The position numbers were made by a program, and so were the translations under genes. Of a DNA stretch of 11,839 bases, positions 1-7,310 are shown in pieces (the stretch's first letter is position 1; every line of letters begins with the position of its first letter). Below the pieces are notes generated by a model. The model saw only the letters and a list, made by a program, of their open reading frames with translations, was not told where the DNA came from and searched no databases. This DNA is from CAYZZA01 sp964482685 (GTDB lineage: Bacteria > Bacillota > Bacilli > Lactobacillales > Carnobacteriaceae_A), in the NCBI GenBank assembly GCA_964482685.1, contig CAYZZA010000041.1, forward strand, positions 1 through 11,839. The letters run 5' to 3'.

Positions 1-445
1 TATAAAATGCACTAAATAGCTTTTAAACTAGAAAAGTCTAGTTTGACTTAATGCCAAATATGACAAACTCAATTTTTTAACTTAAACATTATCAAAACAA
101 GGATTATTGACACTTGTGCGGTAGTTCTTTTTTCATGACACTAATTCAGTTCATCTTAGTCTTTAGTATACTCCTGTTATGTAAAACTAAGTGGAAAAAG
201 AAAAAGAAACAATGAGCATAGGTCCAATCTGGGATGAGAAAAAGTCAAGCGATGAAAAGTTATCTCAAAAGAAGAATAGTATCCCTTCAAGTTCCATGTG
301 TGGTCAGGCTTACCGTCGGTACTCATAACCCTAGAAAAACATGGGCTACCTTGCATAAAAAAAGCTTTTAGTCCAACAATCATCATCTTAGGGACCTACG
401 TTTTTACAAGAAAACCCTTCACTCTGCGGTTAAAATAATAAACCT
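1..445. other. Gene-free stretch, left edge
   Basis: I see no gene here that I can support. The longest frame is a 69-codon minus-strand frame at 177-386 with no convincing ribosome-binding site and no recognisable motif. A plus-strand frame of 38 codons starting at 213 also lacks a ribosome-binding site. A short perfect inverted repeat lies at 25-44 (AAACTAGA, 4-nt loop, TCTAGTTT) but no T-tract follows it. The region is AT-rich and could be intergenic DNA or the decayed remains of a gene. Confidence 0.5.
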
Positions 446-497
446 AAAAGAACGCAACTAAAGCTCTGTCATGTCAGAGCTTTAGTTGCGTTCTTTT
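446..497. terminator. Long perfect hairpin, probable bidirectional terminator
   Basis: Positions 446-468 and 475-497 are exact reverse complements (23 bp) around a 6-nt loop (TCATGT). The left arm begins with AAAAG and the right arm ends with CTTTT, so an A-tract/T-tract flanks the stem in both directions, as expected of a bidirectional intrinsic terminator. No gene ends immediately before it in this window, so what it terminates is unclear. It should insulate the B12 operon from transcription entering from the left. Confidence 0.75.
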
Positions 498-830
498 GTA
501 TTTCTAGATTATTATTTAAATGTGCGTAGAAGAATGAAGACCACGTTCTATCCTATCTAATCAAGCGTGAGTATACGTTTTGATCTGCCAAATAAATAAG
601 AAACAACTCAAAACATAAACTTGGAAAATGAGCTAGGTAGACGCATGTCTATTATGTGTTATGATATACTACGTTCGTTCTGCTCTTTCTCAGCGAGCAG
701 CTGTTTAGAATACTTGACGTGTTGCCTTATAAATTACTGGCCAATTTGTTTGGACAACATCATAGAAAAAAGACGGTATACTCCGGGCTAAAGACGGCCT
801 GTAACGATAAAATGGAAAAGGAATAAAAAG
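498..830. other. Leader and promoter region of the cbiB operon
   Basis: This 333-base stretch holds no supportable gene. It contains a probable promoter near 638-665 and then roughly 160 bases of leader before cbiB. I searched the leader for a cobalamin riboswitch core (the AGCCAGG...CCTGCC box) and did not find one. A 6-bp hairpin (CTGCTC 680-685 with GAGCAG 695-700, 9-nt loop) is the only clear secondary structure, and it is not followed by a T-tract. Confidence 0.5.
638..665 (+). promoter_or_regulatory. Probable sigma-A promoter for the cbiB operon
   Basis: An extended -10 element reads TGT-TATGAT, with the TG at 657-658 and the hexamer at 660-665. A weak -35 (TAGACG, 638-643; four of six match TTGACA) lies 16 bases upstream. 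It points at cbiB and is the best promoter match I found between the hairpin terminator and the gene. Another -10-like hexamer (TATACT, 777-782) has no -35 at acceptable spacing. Confidence 0.45.
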
Positions 831-1790
831 ATGATTTTAATACGAAGTCTCACGATTTTATTTGCATACATACTCGATTTGATTATTGGGGATCCAAAAA
901 ACTGGCCTCATCCAGTTAAAATGATGGGCAAGTTAATTTATTTTTTAGATAGAAAGCTGAATCACAACAAACGACTCCAAGGAGTGTGGATGCTTGGCCT
1001 TGTGTTGCTGTCGGTTGCGACTGTGAGCCTCCTTCTAGTGAGGGGAGCTTATGCCATTCATCCTTGGATGGGCGTAGGGATAGAGTCTCTTTTCATTGCG
1101 ACGACCTTTTCACAAAAAAGTTTAAAAGAAGCAGCTATGGATGTGTACAGACCCCTTTCTGAAAACAACATGCCGGAGGCACGCGCAAAGTTAGCTCAGA
1201 TTGTTGGGAGAGACACAAAACACTTAGATGAATCTGAAATTATTCGCGCTACTATTGAAACAGTTATAGAAAATACGACAGATGGCATCACAGCCCCACT
1301 GTTTTGGGCAGTACTTGGTGGAGCACCTGGTGCACTCCTTTACAGAGCCATCAATACGTGTGATTCTATGGTTGGGTATAAAAATGAAACATATGAACAA
1401 TTCGGTTGGGCATCCGCACGGTTAGATGATGTCGTGAATTGGATACCAGCTCGAATAACAGGCGTTTTGATGTTGAAGACACTAAAACTCAAAGAAGGTG
1501 CACCTCGCATTTCTATTAACCAGTTAAGAAAAGAAGCACAAAATCACCGCAGCCCTAACAGTGGATGGACAGAAGCAGCAATCGCGCTTTTATTAGGCAT
1601 TCAACTGGGTGGGACAAACTACTACAAAGGCATCCGGTCCGAATCGCCTAAAATCGGCACACCTATACGGGCGTTACAAAAAGACGACATCCAAACAGCC
1701 ATCAGGAGCATGCAGCGAACGTGTTTTTTATTTCTCGTGATGAGTGTAGGAGGGATGGGATTATATGCGTTTACCAAAACATGGGTCTAA
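831..1790 (+). CDS. cbiB: Adenosylcobinamide-phosphate synthase CbiB
   Basis: Integral membrane enzyme that attaches (R)-1-amino-2-propanol O-phosphate to adenosylcobyric acid, giving adenosylcobinamide phosphate. The 319-residue product has the usual family length. Recognisable blocks, in order, are the N-terminal DLIIGDPKNWPHPVKMMG (residues 16-33), ENTTDGITAPLFW (147-159), NTCDSMVGYKNE (175-186) and ARLDDVVNWIPARIT (196-210). Hydrophobic segments lie near residues 4-20, 52-71, 155-171 and 295-312. An AAAGGAA site precedes the ATG at a workable distance. It is the first gene of the nine-gene assembly run, and its last 26 bases overlap cobD, which suggests translational coupling. Its co-substrate would come from the CobD product encoded next door. 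Confidence 0.95.
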   Translation: MILIRSLTILFAYILDLIIGDPKNWPHPVKMMGKLIYFLDRKLNHNKRLQGVWMLGLVLLSVATVSLLLVRGAYAIHPWMGVGIESLFIATTFSQKSLKEAAMDVYRPLSENNMPEARAKLAQIVGRDTKHLDESEIIRATIETVIENTTDGITAPLFWAVLGGAPGALLYRAINTCDSMVGYKNETYEQFGWASARLDDVVNWIPARITGVLMLKTLKLKEGAPRISINQLRKEAQNHRSPNSGWTEAAIALLLGIQLGGTNYYKGIRSESPKIGTPIRALQKDDIQTAIRSMQRTCFLFLVMSVGGMGLYAFTKTWV

Positions 1791-2829
1791 TCCTAAATAC
1801 ATATATGAACAACTAGGCCTACAAATGCCAGATAGAATCCTTGATTTTAGTGTCAATTTGAACCCACTCGGTCCTCCAGAAAGTATATTTGAACAGTGGA
1901 ATAAATGGAAAACTGAAATCATCGACTATCCAGATCCTCAAGGACAAGACTTGAAAAACAAAATTGCCAAAAAAGAAGAAATTCATCCGGAGCATATTTT
2001 ATTGGGAAATGGTGCGGCAGAATTAATTCAGTTGATTGCCATTCATTTCCGTGGGAAAAACATCCTGTTGCTACAACCAACCTTTTCAGAATACGAACGC
2101 ATGTGTGTCGCTCATGGGGCGACAGTGACGAATATTGCAGTTGACTGTTTAGAACATACAGAGACTTTAGAAAAAGCAATAAAAAACCAAGATGCGCTGT
2201 TTTTGTGTCACCCTAATAATCCGACGGGTGAACTATATGATCAACAGACTTTAGAAAACGTTCTACACCTATGCGAAAAAAATAAATGTTATTTGATTTT
2301 AGATGAAGCGTTCTACGACTTCTCGGATGAGGTGTATTCTATGGTTTCACACATAGAAAAATCCGACTACTTACTGATTCTTCGCTCGGTGACAAAAATG
2401 TACGCCATTGCAGGGATTCGCTTGGGTATGTTGTTTGCTGAAAGAAAACTTGTCGACTCCTTGCGTAGCTATCAACCTTATTGGAGTGTCAATGCCCTTG
2501 CGTTACAAATAGGGGAAACCATTCTTGACGAATCCATCTTTGTTGAGCGTACACAACGTTATATTTCAGATATTAGAAAACAATTTTTTCCTAAATTCAA
2601 AAAACAAGGTTTCCTTGTATCAAATAGCAAAGTGAATTTCTTTTTACTCCGTGATCCAGACTTAACCAATCAAAAAGAGTTACTATTATTCTTGTTGAAA
2701 AGGGGCATCGTGCCCCGACATACAGAAAACTACCCGTATTTATCCGGGACATGGTTACGGTTTGCGATCCGACCTATGCATGAAATGGACGAATTAGTGG
2801 AGGTGTTGAGTGAATGGATGAAAAACTAG
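1765..2829 (+). CDS. cobD: Threonine-phosphate decarboxylase CobD
   Basis: Pyridoxal-phosphate enzyme of aminotransferase fold I. The CobD family decarboxylates L-threonine O-3-phosphate to (R)-1-amino-2-propanol O-2-phosphate, the CbiB substrate. The 354-residue product shows LDFSVNLNPLGPP near the N-terminus (26-38), the cofactor-binding HPNNPTG (149-155), the conserved Asp in LILDEAF (D180) and the Schiff-base lysine in SVTKMYAIAGIRLG (K211). An AGGAGGG site (1748-1754) inside the end of cbiB serves the ATG. Sequence alone separates CobD from histidinol-phosphate aminotransferase only weakly; its position between cbiB and cobU decides the call. No threonine kinase of the PduX type lies in the window, so threonine phosphate must come from elsewhere. 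Confidence 0.92.
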   Translation: MRLPKHGSNPKYIYEQLGLQMPDRILDFSVNLNPLGPPESIFEQWNKWKTEIIDYPDPQGQDLKNKIAKKEEIHPEHILLGNGAAELIQLIAIHFRGKNILLLQPTFSEYERMCVAHGATVTNIAVDCLEHTETLEKAIKNQDALFLCHPNNPTGELYDQQTLENVLHLCEKNKCYLILDEAFYDFSDEVYSMVSHIEKSDYLLILRSVTKMYAIAGIRLGMLFAERKLVDSLRSYQPYWSVNALALQIGETILDESIFVERTQRYISDIRKQFFPKFKKQGFLVSNSKVNFFLLRDPDLTNQKELLLFLLKRGIVPRHTENYPYLSGTWLRFAIRPMHEMDELVEVLSEWMKN

Positions 2830-3386
2830 TGTTTATCACTGGAGGTGCACGCTCTGGAAAAAGTAGCTTTGCAGAAAAGTATGCAGAAAAATGTGCAGAA
2901 CAACACTCTTCTCATTTATATTATCTCGCTACATCAAAACGGGAAGACGAGGAAATGGACGACCGAGTAAGACGCCATCAGGAAGATCGGAAAAAAAGTG
3001 GTGTTACTTGGAAAACAATTGAACAATCAGTAGACATCGAGCGCACTCTTCCATATATGCCTGAAAACACTGTGGTTTTATTGGATTGTCTGACTCTGTT
3101 GCTCACAAATGAATTGTTCAAAGGAAATTTTGAAGAACAATTGTTTAAAGATATAAATTATCAACATAATGTAAAGAAAAAAATAATCAAAGGGATAAGT
3201 CAATTGTCTCAAAACTTAACCACATTAGTCGTTGTCTCCAATGAAGTCCTCTATGATCCACTTGATCCAAAAAACGATGTCGTGTTTATTTATCAAAAAT
3301 TACTGGGTGAACTGCATCAAGAGATTGTCGCGTTTGCGGACGAAGCCTACACAATCGAAGCCGGAATACCCATTCAAAAGAAATGA
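2814..3386 (+). CDS. cobU: Adenosylcobinamide kinase / adenosylcobinamide-phosphate guanylyltransferase
   Basis: Bifunctional enzyme that phosphorylates adenosylcobinamide and then transfers GMP from GTP, giving adenosylcobinamide-GDP for CobS. The 190-residue product has the P-loop GGARSGKSS (10-18). It also has the RVRRHQEDR segment (51-59), whose His55 aligns with the guanylylated histidine of the family (RxxxHxxxR context), and VVLLDCLTLLLTN (about 85-97). The C-terminus AFADEAYTIEAGIPI matches the family end. The start is set by GGAGGTG (2799-2805) eight bases before the ATG, inside the 16-base overlap with cobD. This is the complete CobU of the window; a reduced paralogue lies at 5565. 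Confidence 0.95.
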   Translation: MDEKLVFITGGARSGKSSFAEKYAEKCAEQHSSHLYYLATSKREDEEMDDRVRRHQEDRKKSGVTWKTIEQSVDIERTLPYMPENTVVLLDCLTLLLTNELFKGNFEEQLFKDINYQHNVKKKIIKGISQLSQNLTTLVVVSNEVLYDPLDPKNDVVFIYQKLLGELHQEIVAFADEAYTIEAGIPIQKK

Positions 3387-3395
3387 GGGATGTAT

Positions 3396-4238
3396 ATGCA
3401 AGGGTTGATGATTCAAGGAACCGCTTCAGATGTTGGGAAAAGTATGGTTCAAACCTTACTTTGTCGCTATTTTGCCAATCAAGGCTACCGTGTGGCTCCG
3501 TTTAAATCACAAAACATGACCACGTATTTGGCAGAAACAAGCAACGGAACATACATTTCTCGTGCACAAGCACTCCAAGCAGAAGCCGCCAAACAAGCTC
3601 CTGTAACAGAAATGAATCCGATTGTGTTAAAAATTGTCAAAAACCAACAAGCCGAAGTCTTTTTACAAGGCAAGTCAGTCCGTGTTGTGTCCGGGACAGA
3701 ATACCGTGAGCAGTTTTACGAAAAAGGACTAGAGGCAATTCAAACATCGCTCGACTTTCTAGAAAAACATTACGACCTCCTGTTAGCAGAAGGAGCCGGC
3801 AGTCCTGTTGAGTTGAACTTAAAAGAAAAAGAGTTAGTCAACATGAAAGTAGCTGAGATGGCGGACCTGCCCGTCGTGTTGGTCGCAGATATCGATAGAG
3901 GAGGCGTGTTTGCGAGCGTCATCGGCACACTCACGTTGCTGACCGAAGCCGAAAGAAAACGTGTCAAAGGCATCGTCATCAACAAGTTTCAAGGGGAGAT
4001 AGCGTTGTTTACAGCCGGAAAAGAATGGCTCGAACAAGAAACAGGCCTGCCTATTCTTGGCATTTTGCCTTTTATCTCGCATCACATTGAGCCAGAAGAT
4101 TCTTTGTCTGAACAAAATTACTTCCCACCCACAAAAGAGTTTGCAGGCGATAAATACGAAGACATCCTGACAAAGTTTGCGCCATACATAGATTTTGACC
4201 AGATCGATACCATTATTCAGACGTGGAAACCGTCATGA
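3396..4238 (+). CDS. cbiP: Cobyric acid synthase, synthetase domain only (GATase domain missing)
   Basis: CbiP/CobQ amidates four corrin-ring carboxylates using ATP and glutamine, and is normally about 500 residues: an N-terminal synthetase domain plus a C-terminal glutamine amidotransferase (GATase) domain. This product has 280 residues. The synthetase half is well preserved: P-loop GTASDVGKS (8-16), FKSQNM (36-41), ISRAQALQAEAA (54-65), EMNPIVLK (72-79), LLAEGAGSPVE (129-139), VADIDRGGVFAS (163-174) and LGILPF (221-226). After EPEDSL (232-237) the sequence runs almost straight into YEDILTKFAPYIDFDQIDTII (254-274), which resembles the last helix of full-length CbiP. The roughly 200-residue GATase with its catalytic Cys and His is absent, without a frameshift. 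I prefer ATG 3396 over 3390 because GAGGG (3385-3389) touches the earlier ATG. The stop overlaps cobS (ATGA). Catalysis would need free ammonia or an amidotransferase in trans, or be lost. Confidence 0.85.
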   Translation: MQGLMIQGTASDVGKSMVQTLLCRYFANQGYRVAPFKSQNMTTYLAETSNGTYISRAQALQAEAAKQAPVTEMNPIVLKIVKNQQAEVFLQGKSVRVVSGTEYREQFYEKGLEAIQTSLDFLEKHYDLLLAEGAGSPVELNLKEKELVNMKVAEMADLPVVLVADIDRGGVFASVIGTLTLLTEAERKRVKGIVINKFQGEIALFTAGKEWLEQETGLPILGILPFISHHIEPEDSLSEQNYFPPTKEFAGDKYEDILTKFAPYIDFDQIDTIIQTWKPS

Positions 4239-5026
4239 TGAGTTATGGCTATGGGTTGCTGTTGCTTATTCAATTTTTTAGTATTGTTCCGATATCCATT
4301 GAAGTACCAATGACACCTAAACACATAGAACGCGCCATTCGCTTGTTGCCTGTTTTGGGGATGGGGTTTGGGGTTCTCTACAGTTTGACGGCTTATGTGT
4401 TGCATGCGCATACGTCGTTTTCACCGCTCCTCACAACTTTCTTTGTGTGGCTTAGTACGATTGTCTGGTCAGGGGGGATTCATTTAGATGGCTGGATGGA
4501 TAGTGCCGATGCTTATTTTTCCTATCAAAATCCTGAAAAAAGGCGCGCCATCATGGAAGACCCCCGAGTAGGGGCATTCGGTGTATTGGGGATAGTGGTG
4601 TTGTTGACGGCGAAATTCGTGTTTATCTACGAAGTGATACACACTCCCACACTTGTCACTTTTTGGGCAATTTTCTTGATTCCAGTCTTGTCACGGATGT
4701 TGATGGGGCTTATGCTCGTCTCCACTCCAAGTGCCAAAGACACAGGTTTGGGCCATTTGTTTCAAGCGGCGAAAACCACCCATACGTTGCCGTTTTACGG
4801 GCTGTATGTACTCAGTGGACTCGGCTTGTTCTTTGTGCACCCACCTATCGGAGTGGTGTTTATCTTGTTTTTTAGCATCACGAGTGGCTTTTTCTTTTTT
4901 GTGAAACAAAAAGCCATCCGGTGGTTTGGCGGCATAACCGGCGATGTGATTGGTGCTGCTACAGAAGGATTGGAGGTGGTTTTATGGTTGATTCTTTTAC
5001 TCTTACCGTATTTCGGCATGGGTTGA
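4235..5026 (+). CDS. cobS: Adenosylcobinamide-GDP ribazoletransferase (cobalamin synthase) CobS
   Basis: Polytopic membrane enzyme that joins adenosylcobinamide-GDP to alpha-ribazole phosphate (or alpha-ribazole), the penultimate step of nucleotide-loop assembly. The 263-residue product is strongly hydrophobic and carries the family signatures GGIHLDGWMDSADA (80-93), EDPRVGAFG (108-116), LSRMLMG mid-protein and GGITGDVIGAATE near the C-terminus. The Asp-rich first motif is the likely Mg-phosphate site. I chose ATG 4235, which overlaps the cbiP stop as ATGA; ATG 4238 and an in-frame GTG at 4223 are alternatives. The Shine-Dalgarno site is weak, which fits coupling to cbiP translation. The last 43 bases overlap cobC. 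Confidence 0.94.
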   Translation: MMSYGYGLLLLIQFFSIVPISIEVPMTPKHIERAIRLLPVLGMGFGVLYSLTAYVLHAHTSFSPLLTTFFVWLSTIVWSGGIHLDGWMDSADAYFSYQNPEKRRAIMEDPRVGAFGVLGIVVLLTAKFVFIYEVIHTPTLVTFWAIFLIPVLSRMLMGLMLVSTPSAKDTGLGHLFQAAKTTHTLPFYGLYVLSGLGLFFVHPPIGVVFILFFSITSGFFFFVKQKAIRWFGGITGDVIGAATEGLEVVLWLILLLLPYFGMG

Positions 5027-5643
5027 CGCTCGAAAATGAACGCAAACAATACATAGGCTGGACCGATAGCGCCTTAAGCGAAAAGGGCCGCATCCAAACA
5101 GCTGAAGTTGCACAAACACTCACTTCGTTTACCCCAACCAACATCCTCACGAGTGATTTGCGTCGTTGTACCGAAACCGCTACGATCTTGTTTCCAGGTC
5201 AGCCGATTCAAAAAAGCAAAGACTTTCGTGAGATGCACTTCGGGGCATTCGAACAAAAAAGCTATGCGGGGTTAAAAGACAAAAAAACCTATCAAGACTG
5301 GATTGCCGATCCGTTTCATACACGTCCAGAAGGCGGAGAGAGCTTTCAAGCTTTTGCTACACGTGTCTGGCGTGGCATGGAGAAGGTGACGCAAGAAGAC
5401 TCTCTCGCAAAATACCTGACGATGGTCGTCCATGGTGGGGTTATTCGGGTATTGTTGTCCAGATTGGTGACGTCGGACAACCATTTTTTTGACTGGGACA
5501 TTCCAACGAGTCGCGGGTTTCAATTAACGTGGAAGACACAAGAATCATTTAGGAGGTTAGAGAGATGCACATCGTTATCGGTGGTGCCTTCAATGGCAAA
5601 AGAGACTGGGTCAACAAACGATACCAAACAGACAAGCACGTAG
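4984..5643 (+). CDS. cobC: Alpha-ribazole phosphatase CobC (histidine phosphatase family)
   Basis: Histidine phosphatase that removes the 5'-phosphate from alpha-ribazole phosphate or adenosylcobalamin phosphate at the end of loop assembly. The 219-residue product has the catalytic FRHGLT (10-15, nucleophile His12), the substrate-contacting arginine in TSDLRRCTET (56-65), the acidic REMHFGAFE segment (82-90) and the second catalytic His in VVHGG (H150). The start is fixed by GGAGG (4972-4976) seven bases before ATG 4984; the frame is open further upstream to 4921 but that would only extend into cobS. The last 25 or so residues (from about 194) lie inside the next gene and look unlike the family end, so the natural terminus may have been lost. 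The general phosphoglycerate-mutase-like fold makes the exact substrate context-dependent. Confidence 0.9.
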   Translation: MVDSFTLTVFRHGLTLENERKQYIGWTDSALSEKGRIQTAEVAQTLTSFTPTNILTSDLRRCTETATILFPGQPIQKSKDFREMHFGAFEQKSYAGLKDKKTYQDWIADPFHTRPEGGESFQAFATRVWRGMEKVTQEDSLAKYLTMVVHGGVIRVLLSRLVTSDNHFFDWDIPTSRGFQLTWKTQESFRRLERCTSLSVVPSMAKETGSTNDTKQTST

Positions 5644-5993
5644 AGTGGGTAGACATGCAGCCTCACGAAGACGTCCGCTTGCCTGAGTGGGCAGAATGCA
5701 CGCTTGTCCTTGCATCTGTGGAACAGCTGACCCAAACGTGGGCAGAGACACATGAGCTGGACGAAGCACGCATGGCTGGACAAAACTGGATAGACACGGT
5801 TCTTCATTGGGAACAAGCTGAACCCACACGGAAAGTTGTCCTGATTGGGACAGACTTTTCAAAAGGAATTGTCCCGATGGAGCCAGAGCGCAGAAAATGG
5901 CGCGACGTAACCGGTTGGTTTTATCAAGACTTGATAAAAAAAGCAGAACGTGTGGACCAAATTTGGTATGGGCTCAGCACGCAAGTGAAGTAG
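5565..5993 (+). CDS. Reduced CobU-family paralogue
   Basis: A 142-residue soluble protein resembling a shortened CobU. It keeps a P-loop-like GGAFNGK (6-12) at the very N-terminus and the CobU C-terminal pattern GIVPMEPERRKWRDVTGWFYQDL (about 101-123), followed by an ADEVY-like segment. It lacks the RxxxHxxxR stretch that holds the guanylylated histidine, and the second CobU motif (LLDCLT...N) is replaced by TLVLASVEQLTQ. It is therefore unlikely to be a guanylyltransferase; kinase activity, corrinoid binding or a partner role for the full CobU are possible. AGGAGG (5551-5556) lies eight bases before the ATG. It overlaps cobC by 79 bases and precedes cblT by 16. I recall similar short CobU-like proteins in other Bacillales, but their function is not known to me. 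Confidence 0.8.
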   Translation: MHIVIGGAFNGKRDWVNKRYQTDKHVEWVDMQPHEDVRLPEWAECTLVLASVEQLTQTWAETHELDEARMAGQNWIDTVLHWEQAEPTRKVVLIGTDFSKGIVPMEPERRKWRDVTGWFYQDLIKKAERVDQIWYGLSTQVK

Positions 5994-6009
5994 GAGAGGA
6001 GGTAGTAAA

Positions 6010-6495
6010 ATGACGGTACAAAAAATAAGTTCCATTTCATTGTTTATTGCGTTAAGTGTTGTGGGAGCACTGATAAAGATCCCTTCTCCAGTTGGGAGTG
6101 TGGCGCTAGATTTATTCCCGGCCCTTGTGGCAGTCGTCCTACTTGGGAAAAAATCCGGCGCAGTTGTAGGTGCCTTTGGGCACTTGGCATCTGCATTCCT
6201 AGTGGCCATGCCTCTGGGTTTGTTTCATTTAATGATTGCGGGTGAAATGGCTCTACTTGTGTGGCTATTTGGTCTTTTGTATGACTCCAATCGGTTCGGT
6301 GCAGCCAGTGTGTTTGTTTTCTTAAATGGACTAGTTGCCTCGATTCCGTTTATTTATATCATGAGTCTCGAGTTTTACATCGCCATCACCCCGTCTTTAC
6401 TGATTGCATCTACGTTAAATGTGGCGATTGCGTGGATTCTCTTGCCTCGCCTACAGTCGCACCTAAAGCCAGGGTGGGTGCAACCTAAATGGTAA
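6010..6495 (+). CDS. cblT: Alpha-ribazole transporter CblT (ECF S-component-like)
   Basis: Small membrane protein of 161 residues with about five or six hydrophobic segments (near 5-22, 35-55, 60-75, 78-93, 98-118 and 130-148), resembling the substrate-binding S component of energy-coupling-factor transporters. In Listeria and Geobacillus, CblT next to CblS imports alpha-ribazole, letting cells without CobT build the lower ligand. The identification rests on fold, size and the adjacent cblS rather than a unique motif. No ECF ATPase or T-component gene lies in the window, so a shared ECF module elsewhere or solitary action must be assumed. GAGAGGAGG stands just before the ATG at good spacing. 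Its last 7 bases overlap cblS. Confidence 0.82.
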   Translation: MTVQKISSISLFIALSVVGALIKIPSPVGSVALDLFPALVAVVLLGKKSGAVVGAFGHLASAFLVAMPLGLFHLMIAGEMALLVWLFGLLYDSNRFGAASVFVFLNGLVASIPFIYIMSLEFYIAITPSLLIASTLNVAIAWILLPRLQSHLKPGWVQPKW

Positions 6496-7226
6496 AGCTC
6501 AAGATACAATCTGATGTGTTGCACGTCGCAGGCCAAGAGGGTCTTGTGATTGCCAGTGACAACAGTGGAGCGATTGGAGAAAAACCTTTAGACAAGGTGC
6601 CTGTTTCGTATGAGACGGTGGCTTATTTTTTGTTTCGAGTCGCTTATATGGAGTGTGTGTCGTCGGGTGCTTTTCCTCTATCTGTGGTTTTACATAATTT
6701 TAACGGGGACGCGGCTTGGGAAAAATTGCTTGCGGGTGTGTACAAAGGATACACAGAACTTGGGATAGCCCCGCTTCCTGTGACAGGAAGCAGCGAGTCG
6801 AATTTTACGATGCAACAATCCGCCACTAGTCTATCGATTGTAGGCAAAATAGAAGGAGGCAAAACAGACAAACAGCCTTTTTGCGAGTGGGAAGACACCA
6901 TGTCAAGTCGTTTTCATGTTGCGGTAGTGGGACAGCCACTTGTAGGCGCGGACGTTCTCATCCATGCAGATAAAGTGGCTTCTTTACAGACATACAAATG
7001 GCTAAGCGAACAAGAAGAGGTTGTGGCCTTGATTCCAGTAGGCTCCAAGGGGATCGACCTAGAGCTCAAAAAAATACATCCAGAAATAAAGGCGCGCTTT
7101 TGTGAGAGTCTAGACACCAAAAAATCTGCTGGTCCCGCTACGTGCTACATTGTCGTCTATGAAAAAACATATCACTCAACCTTAGAAGAACAGATAAACG
7201 ACGCTCTTTTTGTAGGGTCTTGGTGA
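6489..7226 (+). CDS. cblS: Alpha-ribazole kinase CblS (AIR synthase/PurM-related)
   Basis: CblS phosphorylates alpha-ribazole to alpha-ribazole phosphate, bypassing CobT. The 245-residue product looks like the N-terminal ATP-binding half of PurM/ThiL-type kinases: VIASDNSGAIGEKP (20-33), VAYFLFRVAYMECVSSGAFPLSVVLHNF (44-71), then GIAPLPVTGSSESNF (92-106) and SATSLSIVGK (111-120). The DNSGAIG and GSSESN stretches are typical of this subgroup of AIR-synthase-related ATP-binding proteins. The start overlaps the end of cblT by 7 bases; only a weak purine stretch lies upstream (near 6472), consistent with coupling. It is the last gene of the assembly run, and there is no cobT or bluB in the window, which fits dependence on imported alpha-ribazole. 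Confidence 0.85.
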   Translation: MVKLKIQSDVLHVAGQEGLVIASDNSGAIGEKPLDKVPVSYETVAYFLFRVAYMECVSSGAFPLSVVLHNFNGDAAWEKLLAGVYKGYTELGIAPLPVTGSSESNFTMQQSATSLSIVGKIEGGKTDKQPFCEWEDTMSSRFHVAVVGQPLVGADVLIHADKVASLQTYKWLSEQEEVVALIPVGSKGIDLELKKIHPEIKARFCESLDTKKSAGPATCYIVVYEKTYHSTLEEQINDALFVGSW

Positions 7227-7310
7227 ACAAAGAGCCCGAAGCGTGTTTGCTTTTTAACCTTTATCTGATACACTGTCGTAAGAGCTTTACTTGAACAATT
7301 GAATAGAATC
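7227..7310. other. Gap between cblS and the riboswitch
   Basis: A small hairpin (AAGC 7239-7242, loop, GCTT 7249-7252) followed by four Ts may act as a weak terminator for the assembly operon, but the stem is only 4 bp. A promoter for the riboswitch transcript should lie here; I found no -35/-10 pair with good spacing that also starts upstream of the P1 stem, so it is left unassigned. Read-through from cblS into the riboswitch is possible. Confidence 0.35.

Noticed and set aside
25..44. AAACTAGA/TCTAGTTT hairpin as a terminator
   Set aside because: No T-tract on either side and no gene ending there; left as a short inverted repeat.
177..386. 69-codon minus-strand frame
   Set aside because: No ribosome-binding site at the start, odd composition, no recognisable domain; probably chance or decayed DNA.
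714..733. TTGACG followed by TATAAA as a promoter
   Set aside because: Spacing between the two hexamers is only 8 bases.
498..830. Possible second cobalamin riboswitch before cbiB
   Set aside because: No B12 box or CCC-GCCACTG-type core could be found; only a short hairpin at 680-700.
3485..4115. Several minus-strand open frames opposite cbiP
   Set aside because: They lie opposite a gene with clear family motifs and show none of their own; antisense shadows.
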